A stretch of DNA of 22,141 nucleotides from Dissophora ornata (taxonomy: Eukaryota; Mortierellomycota; Mortierellomycetes; Mortierellales; Mortierellaceae), in the NCBI GenBank assembly GCA_025201705.1, contig MU617132.1, forward strand, positions 1 through 22,141, written 5' to 3'. Positions within the stretch are counted from its first letter, which is position 1. Every line of letters starts with the position of its first letter. A program made the translations under genes and the position numbers. Shown piece by piece: positions 1-9,302 of the stretch. The notes beneath the pieces are model-generated. The model ran no database searches. It was not told the origin of the DNA and was given only the letters and a program-made list of their open reading frames with translations.

Positions 1-72
1 AAAGGACAGTGTTGGGAGAAGGAAGAAAGGAGGGTGAGAAAGAAGGAAGAAGGGCAACGTGTCGATTAGTTA
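1..72. other. Purine-rich (GA) stretch at the window edge
   Basis: The first 60 bases are almost pure GGAGAA/GAAGG on the plus strand, hence CT-rich on the minus strand. Several genes here have CT-rich leaders, so this could be the leader of a divergent gene lying left of the window. Nothing coding can be seen. Confidence 0.3.
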
Positions 73-88
73 TTGCCATCTGACCCAG

Positions 89-93
89 CCAAT
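89..93 (+). promoter_or_regulatory. CCAAT box upstream of the dipeptidase gene
   Basis: A CCAAT pentamer in the context CAGCCAATAGCC lies about 145 nt before ATG 236. It is followed by a pyrimidine-rich leader (about 150-235) typical of fungal 5' ends. Such boxes bind the HAP/NF-Y complex. The motif is short and its role here is inferred. Confidence 0.45.
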
Positions 94-235
94 AGCCAGC
101 CGCAGGTGACGTTGTCAGAACTCAAGTCCGCCACCATTTTCAGTCTTTTCTCTGTGCTTCGGTTGTTTTCTTTTTCCTTTCCTCCTCAACCCACGCGAAC
201 AACACCACACATCACCAATCACCACCGCTACCACC

Positions 236-2409
236 ATGGACGCCCACCTCAGCCAGTTCTTTGCCCAGGTCGACAAGGACCAGAACACCTACGTCGAGCG
301 ACTCCGCGAAGTCGTCGCCATCCCCAGGTACTGCCTGGCTGACATGTTTACTAAATGCTCATTCCCTGTCCATCAAGCCAAAAATTGCACCCGTGGGAAA
401 CTCCTTCTTCCAATAGCGATCCACAGGGATGTATGTCTCCACCACAGCGCTCCGATCAGCGGTGTCCCCTGTTTTTCTTTTTGTTAGAACATGTACTGGC
501 ATAGGCCTATTGCGTTGCCCAACGTCTTGTCATCCCTGGCGCCACTCGTGCATTCGCCCCCAGCACGCCATTACCTTCGAAATATTCACCTTTGTCCCAT
601 ACAACTGGCCGCCTCTTAACAACTCTGTCGTTTTCGTGACAATTAGTGTGAGCTCTGACGCCTCGATGCGCCCTCACGTCTTCCGCATGGGCGAGTGGGT
701 TCAGAAGGAATTGAAGCGCCTCAATGTCGAGTAAGTCTTGCGCAGCCACTGAAGATTTGCAAACAAAGCAGATTTCAAACCACACTAGCGACAAAGCGTA
801 CTCAATTGCTTGCTCCAATTACTTTTGTCTGCAGGTTTGAGATCCGCGACCCCGGTACCCACGTCATGGACGGACAGACCCTTCAGCTGCCCCCTGTTGT
901 CTTGGGTGCCTACGGACGTGATCCCGCCAAGAAGACCGTCTTGGTTTACGGCCATTACGATGTCCAGCCCGCTCTCAAGGAGGACGGATGGGCCACCGAG
1001 CCTTTCGAGCTGATCGAGAACGAGAAGGGTGAGCTTGTCGGACGTGGTTCCACTGATGACAAGGGCCCCATTCTCGGCTGGTTGAACGCCATTGAGGCTC
1101 ACCAGAAGCTGGGTCTCGAGCTCCCCGTCAACCTTCGCATGTGCTTTGAGGGTACGTCCGTTTGACCTGTTGGCACTACTGGCCCCATTCTTTTTAACTG
1201 GTTGGCATGATTGAATGTGTATGTATTGTCTAACCCTCTTATCTTTTCTAGGTATGGAGGAGAACGGATCTGAGGGATTGGACGACATCATCATTGCCGA
1301 GGCTAAGGGCTGGTTCAAGGACGTCGATGCTGTCTGCATCTCTGACAACTACTGGCTCGGCGACAGCAAGCCCTGCATCACCTACGGTCTCCGAGGAATC
1401 TCCTACTACAAGCTTACCATCGAGGGACCCGGCCGTGATCTTCACTCTGGTGTTTTCGGCGGTACCGTCCACGAGCCCATGACCGACTTGTCCTACATCT
1501 TTTCCAAGCTCGTCACTCCCCAGGGCAAGATCCTCGTTCCTGGCATCATGGACGATGTTGCTCCCGTGACTGGTATGTTGGCTGTTCTAGCATCCTGCTT
1601 TACTATGTTGAACCTATTTCCAATGTGGATTAATGAAGGCCATGTTGCTGCCGCTGCCGCTGACGCTGTATACAATAAATCAACACTATAGCTGCCGAGG
1701 AGGCTTCGTACCCTCCTTTGGACTTTAGCTTGAGCACTCTCCACAACGCCATTGACGCCAAGAACACGATCCACGACAACCACATTGATGCCTTGAAGGG
1801 TCGCTGGCGTTACCCCTCCCTCTCTCTCCATGGAATTGAGGGTGCCTTCTCTGCTCCTGGTGCCAAGACCGTCATCCCTGCCAAGGTCATCGGAAAGTTC
1901 TCGATCCGCTCTGTCCCCAACATGGTCCCTGAGAAGATCGATGCTTGCGTCACAAAGTACATCACCGAGGAGTTCAACAAGCTCGGCTCGAAGAACCGTG
2001 TCCATGTTGAGTGCCTCCACGCTGGCAAGCCTTGGGTCGCTTCCTTTGAGCACCCTAACTATGGTACACACATGGATAGCTGGCTCGTCTTCATGTATTA
2101 TAACATTGAGGGAAATACGCTGCATGCTAACGTTTATTGTAACACTTTCTGCTGCACGTCTTAGTTGCCGCTGCCAACGCTGTGGAGCGTGTGTTCAAGG
2201 TCAAGCCCGATTTGACTCGCGAGGGAGGATCGATCCCTGTGACCTTGACCTTCCAGGATGCCTTGAACAAGAACGTGTTGTTGTTGCCCATGGGACGCTC
2301 CTCCGATGGTGCTCACTCAATCAACGAGAAGCTGGATCGCTCGAACTACATCGAGGGCACCAAGTTGCTCGGTGCCTACCTTTGGGAGCTCTCGACTCAG
2401 CAGTTCTAA
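236..2409 (+). CDS. DUG1: Cytosolic Cys-Gly / non-specific metallodipeptidase (M20 family, Dug1/CNDP2-like)
   Basis: Spliced from six exons: 236-327, 647-730, 835-1151, 1252-1572, 1692-2063 and 2165-2409. All introns are GT-AG and phases join to 476 aa, matching the roughly 475-480 aa of yeast Dug1 and human CNDP2. The start is ATG 236 in a CCACCATGG context, with no ATG between the CCAAT box and it. All di-zinc M20 residues are visible: His99 and catalytic Asp101 in GHYDVQP, Asp133 in GSTDDKG, catalytic Glu167 and ligand Glu168 in GMEENGSEG, Asp196 in ISDN, and His446 in DGAHSINEK. His229 in DLHSGVFGG, in the lid/dimerisation domain, is also present. By family, it hydrolyses Cys-Gly and other dipeptides in the cytosol, the last step of glutathione degradation. 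The fold and family are secure; exact substrate range (Cys-Gly versus general dipeptides) is inferred. Confidence 0.95.
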
Positions 2410-2505
2410 ATACAGAAGCTGCCTCTTCAAGAGCACAGCTTCTATTTCTTCTATGTAACATATCCTCACACCGCACTGCACATATCCGCTAGGCTATCAG
2501 TTCAC

Positions 2506-2511
2506 AATAAA
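2506..2511 (+). terminator. AATAAA poly(A) signal of the dipeptidase gene
   Basis: A canonical AATAAA lies about 97 nt after the stop codon at 2407-2409, at a normal distance for 3' end formation of the upstream gene. Confidence 0.6.
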
Positions 2512-3225
2512 CACAAGAGAGATGGATTGAATGAATGGGCGCGTCCTTTTAAGGAGGGAGAGTGAGCAGGCAAGTGAGGGATAGCAAACCCTTTTTGCTC
2601 TTCCGTTGACAGTGGCTGTGGGACCAACTGCTATGTTTTCCTTGCGTGCATTCAAGGGCCAGCCAGTGAGCGCTCAGATCCACTGCAATGCGTAAACATT
2701 GGATTCATCGTGGAGCTGAACGTGCACATATTGACCCCATATCATTGTTCCCCCTCACGATATCGAGGACCTCGATTGACGCGACCTTGCAAAGCATTCG
2801 GGACTTTTCATTTTCAAGTTCTTTAATGACAGCAAGCGCATGGCTTTGCATAGCGCTTTGTTCTGCACACAAAAAATTAGGGAGAAAAAAAGCCCTGCCA
2901 CATTTGTACCCATTCTTTCCTTGATGTATTACTGTGGACAAGCAAGAGGCTTGTCACGTTTCGAGTCGTCAGAACAATGTCCAGCGTTGTGTTGTTGTTG
3001 TCTGTCATTGTCGACTCCTGATGACATGTATCGGAAGACAGACTGATACGCAGACTAATAAACAGATCTGTGGGAAGATCCGGACATGCGCTATGAGGCA
3101 GTGCCTGCGTTGTCAACCCACCAAGCTTGACGGTCCACATAAAATGAAAACCGACTAGCAGGTGTATAGCGCGAAAGCTACTTTTGTTTGGGAAGAGCAA
3201 GACGGCGAATGGCGCGATAGGTTTC
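2512..3225. other. Intergenic, no gene seen
   Basis: Open frames here are short, on both strands, carry no recognisable motif and lack ATG-context or splice support. Nothing resembling a tRNA A/B box pair was seen. The sequence is best read as 3' flank of the dipeptidase gene and distal upstream DNA of the pseudokinase gene. Confidence 0.6.
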
Positions 3226-3353
3226 TGGGTGTCCCTGGACAATGAGCTATGTTTCGTCTACTTGCACTTGCTGTGGTCAACAAGCTTTTGGGTGTCCCTG
3301 GACAATAATGAGTAGATCCGCATATGTTTCGTCTGCCTGCACTTGCTGTTGGT
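3226..3353. repeat. Two-copy imperfect direct repeat
   Basis: An 18-bp block, TGGGTGTCCCTGGACAAT, is present at 3226-3243 and again at 3289-3306. Each copy is followed by a second shared block (TATGTTTCGTCT, then TTGCACTTGCTGT or CTGCACTTGCTGT), at about 3248-3274 and 3323-3348. The second copy carries about 12 extra bases between the blocks (AATAATGAGTAGATCCG region). This is a local tandem duplication that has since diverged; no coding role is evident. Confidence 0.85.
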
Positions 3354-3530
3354 TGCAGTCGTTCTAGACGCGAGGGGTTGCCATGCACAAGGACGGAGAT
3401 GAAAAAAAAAGAAAAAAAAGGAGGGCCTGCATACGACAAACACGCACCCGCCGAAACAAGCCCGGGGGGGATGAAGAAGCGAGACACAGATGGTTGACCA
3501 AGCACCGCACCAGACACACAGTCTGAGCAG

Positions 3531-3582
3531 CAGCAACAACGACAACATCAACAACAACATCAACAACAGCAACAGAAGCGGC
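3531..3582 (+). repeat. CAA/CAG/CAT-rich simple sequence upstream of the pseudokinase gene
   Basis: The stretch is built of CAGCAACAACGACAACATCAAC-type triplets. It lies about 360-400 bp before ATG 3939, in promoter or leader DNA. It is non-coding in any model I can support. The same triplet types make the polyglutamine run inside the gene. Confidence 0.6.
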
Positions 3583-3938
3583 GAAAAGTGACAGGGCGGC
3601 AGCGGCGGCACACCAGAACGCAGGCGCGAAGACCATGGAACCAAACAAGAAAAACGGTGCTCAGCCATTGATCCCCTGCGTATTCTTTCTTCTTCTCCGC
3701 TTTGCTCCCACCGTCCATGGCTCTGTAGCATCGTCGACACTCCTTCCCGTCGCTATTCGTTTCAGGACAATACCTATCAGCATAAAACACTTTCTTGAGC
3801 ACATCCCTCCTCCCTTCCTGAGCCATCCCCTCCCTCTGTTCCAGATTCCCTCTTACTTTACTACCACCACCACTACCCTACCACAACCCCACTACCCACC
3901 CCTCGCCCTCCCTCTCCCTCCCTCGCTCACCTCGCACC

Positions 3939-6139
3939 ATGGTGGACTTTGGACTCTTCTCTGGCGCCATCCAGCTAGCCCTCGTCATCAACGAGATGGC
4001 CCGCGCCGCCCAGGCCAACAAAGTCAGCTGCATGGCCATGAACCACCGAATCCAAATCGCAAACGAGATCATAAAAGCGGCCTTTGAGCAGCACAAACTC
4101 AGCCCCAAGACCGTTGTTATATCAGAAACGGCCTTCAAGATGTACTTCCAGCTGCTAGAGCGCATGCGCGACTTTGTCGCCGAGATTAGTAAACGAAAGA
4201 CGTTTTCAAAGGTAAATGGGACCCTGCTGCTGAGCCTTGCATGTGCCACGCCATGTTTGTTTGCGCAGAGATGTGCTGTGCCGTACGAGGCTGTCTGTGT
4301 ACGCCCTCTACCTTGCCAGAGGCATTCTGGGTGCCTGACGTGGCGATAGTGGATACTTATTCTGACAACCCGGTCTCTGTCTTTCAATGTCGCCGATATG
4401 AAAATATAGCTCTTCTACGCACTGAGGTTCCGCGACGAGTTCGATGCGTTGCTGCGGGACTTTGACAGCTGTGTCCTGGATGTGAGTTATGCTTTTTGCC
4501 TCAACAGCCGCTCTCTCACGCGCGCGACTGGATGAATTCTATTGCTGACATGACAAGAATTCCCATTTGCTCTGCACCAATCGCTGTCTAGCTGAATCTC
4601 GGTATCGCGCTGCGAACACAGGCCCAGCTCGAGACAGATAGGAGTGCGCTCGAGGAGGACATGGTCGAGTTGCGAGCCTTCCGCAAGGAGCTCCAGAGCG
4701 GCGTGGATTGCCTTGGTGGCCAACTTATGGGCATCCGTCAGATGATTGCCACCAACCGCCCCTCAGACGACATCCTGACCGTGGTCGAGATTGACTATCG
4801 ACAGGTGGTGGACATCACCCCAGGAGAGATTCGCAAAGGAAGGACCTTCCCTGTGCACAAACGGTCGTTTCTTGCGCAGGAAGTCGCAGAGAAGCCCCTG
4901 GGGTTCTTTGGGTCAAATGACATGCTGGACATGCTGAAGAACGAAGTCGCCATCCTGAAGAAGCTGGACCGGTCCAACTACATCACAAGGTTCATGGGAG
5001 TCACCAACCGCAATAAAAACATCAGCATCATCATGGAATGGTTGCCTGGCGGAGATTTGGCGTCCGCACTGGCAAAGGTAAGATATCCAAGCATGGCCTT
5101 CTCTGCGTATACGATGACACTGCTCAAACCATAGCATTCTCTATGGGGACCACTGACTCACACTCATTGCTTTGCTCTGTTCCTCAGGGAGACCTGGATT
5201 GGGAGACAAAGCTGTTCATCGCCGCAGACGTTACCCGAGGACTCCACTTCTTGCACGAGGTAATGACCGTACAAAATGAGTCAGAACTGTATCTTCTTGC
5301 ATTGGCACTGTAAAGCACATCTTCTAATTCTGACCCGCTTCCCCACCATATAGGTTGGTATTATTCACAAGACTCTGCGCGCAAAAAACATTCTCCTGAC
5401 GCGGCATGGTCAAGCGAAAATCACAAACTTCCGTCAGAGTCGATTGGAGAATGCACAAACACGCCCAATGTCCGACCCGTTCAGCTTTGTGCGCTGGCTG
5501 GCACCAGAGAAAATGACACACAAGGATACCCGATATAGCGCAGAGTGCGATATCTACAGCTTTGGTATGCTCCTCTTTGAGATTGCGTCGAACCGCATCC
5601 CATTCCCCCAATACAAAGACCGAGAACTGCCAGAGCTGATTGTCCTCAATCAAATGTACGAGACTGTGCCAGAAGGCACGCCCTTGCAATTTTCAAACAT
5701 CATGACTGCATGCTGGTCACACGACCCTCGGTTGCGACCCACGGTCTCCCAGGTGCTACTAATTCTCAGGGAAGCGTCATCTGCGATTACGAATGGACCA
5801 GAGTTGTTTGGGGGTCTGCCTACGAGCATGGCGGACCCGGCACCACTGTTTGCCATGTTGCCACCAACGCCCTTGGTGAGCCATGCCCAACCGGCACCCA
5901 CCCCCAACGTACCCCAGAATGGAATGTTGATGCCGGAAGTCTGGAATAACCCTTATGTCAATAAGCGGTTCGTTGAAGAGTCAATGGAACAAATGAGGCA
6001 GGCCCAGCAGAGTCAGGGGCAGCAGCCATTGCCGTCTCAGTCCCAGCCTCCTCAGTCGCAATCTTCACAACCCCAGCAGCAGCCCCAACAACAGCAGCAA
6101 CAGTCATCTCTACAACTGCAACAGCAGAAGCTGCAACAG

Positions 6140-6174
<35 letters not shown>

Positions 6175-7471
6175 GCAGCAACAGCAGCAACAGCAACAAC
6201 AGAAGCAAACGTCCCCTCAGATTCAGCATCAATCTCCGCGCATCCAGACCCAACCACCTGTATATCATTCTCCGCCGTCTCAAACACATCAAGCGCCAGG
6301 ATCAAAGCACGAGTATGTGGACACAGCTCAAGCGAGCTCCGACAGCGCTCCGCACGCCTCTAAACTGCAACTCCAAACCAAAACTTTTACGCACCCACAG
6401 GGACTCAATCATCCCCCTATCTCTGTCTCCTTCCCTGTCGATCCTCAGACACCATCATCAGCGGGATCATATTCTGCGGGACCATTCTCTGCAGGATCAA
6501 CATCATCTACTGGGCCATTCTCCGCTGGGCCGTCTTCTGGAGGATCATCCTCTTCCACTTCCCGGCCTGGAGACACTCCGCCACTCGTCAATAGGAACAC
6601 TCGTCCATTGGGCATTAAATCCAAGAGGGGTTCACAGCCATTGGAGACTGAGATGAACCGCATGTCGCTGCAAGGCGATGACAAGTCGGGCAGTCCTGTG
6701 ACATATGACCAAAACGCGAGCTACTCGCCGCAGCTTGCCATCAGAAATATAGGCGGCAACAGCAGCAGTAACAACAGCAACAATGTCAGCCGCAACAACA
6801 GCGGCGGTGGAGGTGGCAGCAGCGGCAGCAACAACGTCAGCCGCAATAACAGCAACAATAGCGTCAATCGCCACAGTAGTACCACCAGTAACGGTGGCCA
6901 TGACGGCAGCGCGTCCCCGAACGTGATGCCAAGGGAATCGATCCGTCCTCGATCCACTAGCCTTGCGCCTGGAACACCGATCAACACGCTATCTCAGGCG
7001 TTGGTCTTCCATGAGAGCCAGGAACGAGATCAGGCCTGGAGGATCTTCAAGGCCTATTGCGACCAAGGAAACCCAGAGGGCATGTACTGGGCTGGCTACT
7101 ATATGTTCCATGGAGAGGGCGGCCAGGTTCAGAACAAGCAAGCGGCATTTGAACTGTTCCGCGCAGTGACGTTGATGGAGTTAACTCCAGAGATGGGCCG
7201 ATTGGCGTCGAATGCCCATTTCTACACTGCGGTCTGTTACCTTGAGGGACAGGGCGTGGAGCGTAATCATGCCACGGGATTTGGACATATGGAGATGGCG
7301 GCGGATTCGGGCAACGCGTTCGCACAATACCTGGTGGGCGATGCGTACCACAAGGGAAGCGTGGTGGTGCAGGCCAATCCACAGAGGCGGAATCATTACT
7401 GGCAGATGGCAGCAAGGCAAAAAGAGCCACGAGCGATCGATCAATGTCGTAAATATCAAATTCCGATGTGA
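3939..7471 (+). CDS. MLKL-like pseudokinase with Q/N-rich linker and C-terminal Sel1 repeats
   Basis: Five exons (3939-4211, 4410-4481, 4592-5077, 5188-5259, 5354-7471) join in frame to 1006 aa. The start is ATG 3939 in GCACCATGG. Residues 1-115 look like a four-helix bundle (FSGAIQLALVINEMARAAQ near the N-terminus), followed by a charged brace-like helix (about 116-160). Residues about 165-430 have a TKL kinase fold: VAEK with Lys216, NEVAILKKL helix C, GGDLASAL hinge region, WLAPE at 349-353 and CDIYSFG at 366-372. Catalysis should be lost: the HRD motif reads His306-Lys-Thr308 and DFG reads Asn326-Phe-Arg328. A Q-rich tract includes 23 consecutive Gln (562-584). An Asn/Ser/Gly tract (about 765-814) follows, then Sel1-like repeats from about 850. 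By family, Sel1 repeats mediate protein assembly. Membrane killing or scaffolding is inferred only from the MLKL-like layout. Confidence 0.88.
6134..6202 (+). repeat. CAG/CAA trinucleotide run encoding 23 glutamines
   Basis: This is an uninterrupted run of CAG and CAA codons (residues 562-584) inside the last exon of the pseudokinase gene, flanked by further Gln-rich sequence (about 6001-6210). CAA interruptions break the pure CAG repeat. Length variation between strains would be expected. Confidence 0.95.
6745..6890 (+). repeat. Asn/Ser/Gly low-complexity segment with repeated NNVSRNNS
   Basis: AAC/AGC/GGC triplets encode an Asn/Ser/Gly-rich segment in which the octapeptide NNVSRNNS occurs twice, separated by a poly-Gly/Ser stretch. 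It lies between the Gln-rich tract and the Sel1 repeats. Together with the polyQ run it makes a prion-like linker of several hundred residues. Confidence 0.85.
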
Positions 7472-7603
7472 GTGGCAGTGATGTGTTGTTTGGAATGTGT
7501 ACTTAATTAAAAAGAGGAGAAAAAAAAATTACGAGAAGTGCTGCGTCTGTCGCACAGAGACGTGCTTTCCTTTTCTTTTCTTTTTCTTTCTTGCGACGAT
7601 AAA

Positions 7604-7609
7604 AATAAA
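7604..7609 (+). terminator. AATAAA poly(A) signal of the pseudokinase gene
   Basis: AATAAA lies about 133 nt after the stop codon, just beyond a T-rich stretch (about 7567-7591). A second AATAAA occurs near 7755. Either could be used. Confidence 0.5.
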
Positions 7610-9130
7610 ACATGGTTGTGAGCGTTCTTGCACAGATGTACTGTTCATGTCCAAGGGTTTCTTGTTTCTAGATTATGTATTTGACAAAAAGGTCGCGTTG
7701 AAAGATACCACGAGGCTGAACGGGACAGAACGTCGTGCCAAAAAAAAAAATAGCAATAAAGAAGGGAGTGGGAAGGCATCCTCTTTGTTTCCAGAGACCT
7801 TCTGTTTCCGATCTACTTCGGTTCCTGTCTCTATGTCATCATGCCTCTATCAAGAAGCAGACTTGAAGGTTGCGTTTTTATCATTTGGTCTGGCCGACTC
7901 ATTATGGACAGGGCACGCGACGAACACCAAAGTTTGCTATACTGCTGACACCGTTGATGCATGGACATCGCTGATAGATTAACCTTGTGTTTGAGACGTG
8001 AGCTCGCCTACGAGGTGTGGTTTTTTGCATATACACGTGAAGCAATGGTTGTGCCTCTCGCTCTCTGTTTTGTGTGAAGAATGATACCCTCTCGCGCGAC
8101 TGCTAATAATCGAATGCACGCGCGCGTAACCAGAACGCAGGGGGAAAGAAAAAATCGCCCAAGCCTTTCCTTTCAGCCCTCTCTGGCGGCTTGGCATGCA
8201 AGAAAAAAAAAAGAGGGGGAGGGGAGAAGAGTTTACTCCCTGATCCGGAATTCCGTGCCGTTTCCTACGCGACGCGTGGATGCATCTTCAAAGAGGAGGG
8301 ACTTGTACCACGTGTAATCTCGAAAAAAAAAAAGAACCCCCGGGTATTTTCCATGTTTATGATACTATGATCTGATCCTACCTTGGCCTTGTCATAGTTG
8401 CGAAACGGGGTTGATGCCAAACAAGGGTTTGCAAGCCAAGAAAGCAAATAATAGCCCTCGAATAACCTATTTATTCTTTTGTGTACACCAACAAACACGC
8501 CAGACAAAATTGTTGTTTATTTTGTCCGCATCATGCACAGTAGCGATAGTCCACAACGAGTGGAGTTTGCATTCTTTTTGTTGATAGCTGTATTTTTTTA
8601 AGCTCGCTATAATTAACCACGTTCGAACGCGCTCGGTCCAAACAATGGGCCTGAACAGTTTGCTCATGTTTTGATTTCTCTGCTCTTGCCAGCCTCGTGG
8701 CAAAATAAAATGAAATTAAAAAAACCCGAGTTGTTGCAGCCTGGATCGCCGTGTGACTCTTGCTTCTACAACTCCCGAACTGTTGTTTGGGGAGCCCAAA
8801 GAAAAACAGCAGGCGCCTACATGGCCTGCCGTGCTCTTGTTGTGTCCCTGTCGGCTTGTTATTCTTCCGAGTGGTGTTGGCAGAGGGTGCTTCATATCGG
8901 CTGCTAATGCTTCTTCTGTGCTTCGTACTACCGAAGATAATATTCATCTTACTTTCCTCCCTCCGGCACTTTCATTTCCTGACACAAGAGCCCTCATAAT
9001 TATTGTTTCGACGCGTGTCCCTTCTTCTGTTCTCTGTGCTGCCCGTTTGCCCTGCTCATTGTTTAGATGTCCATCCACACCATTGTTGTTGCCGTTATGC
9101 GAGCCCAGATCCTGAAAGCGTACTCGTCGT
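7610..9130. other. Intergenic, no gene seen
   Basis: About 1.5 kb of DNA contains several A-tracts (near 7741, 8200 and 8322), a CG-alternating patch (about 8118-8128) and short frames on both strands without start context, splice logic or recognisable domains. TTTATT hexamers near 8467-8472 and 8515 would be poly(A) signals on the minus strand, but no minus-strand coding region leads to them. Treated as flanking DNA. Confidence 0.55.
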
Positions 9131-9145
9131 CCATGGGGGCACGTT

Positions 9146-9151
9146 TATAAA
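9146..9151 (+). promoter_or_regulatory. TATA box of the C2H2 factor gene
   Basis: TATAAA in the context ACGTTTATAAAGAG lies 157 nt before ATG 9303. A start site about 30 nt downstream would exclude the ATG at 9167 and leave a leader with no upstream ATG. This supports 9303 or 9312 as the translation start. Confidence 0.65.
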
Positions 9152-9302
9152 GAGACCCCCAAGGTGATGACCTCCTTCGTATCGAGCTCGACGCTAAAAC
9201 ACTCCCACTTTTCTTTTAACAAGAAAAAACACACTCTAGAATATAACACCCGTTTCATCCCAGTTCACTTGGCACAATCGAGGTTTCTTGCCCGTTACTT
9301 CA

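Noticed and set aside
5958..6305. Minus-strand Ala/Val-rich and Leu-rich frames opposite the glutamine run
   Set aside because: They are shadow frames of the CAG/CAA repeat and its flanks; the plus-strand frame is the kinase-like gene.
7497..7982. 161-codon open frame downstream of the pseudokinase gene
   Set aside because: It lies in the 3' UTR, across the poly(A) signals, lacks an ATG start and encodes homopolymeric Lys and Phe runs from A- and T-tracts.
8620..8650. Possible tRNA B-box (CGTTCGAACGC)
   Set aside because: It is a simple palindrome without a matching A box, anticodon arm or acceptor stem in the flanks.
8531..8947. 138-codon minus-strand open frame with a downstream minus-strand AATAAA
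   Set aside because: No domain, biased codons or upstream promoter were seen. The poly(A)-like hexamers are common in this AT-rich intergenic DNA.
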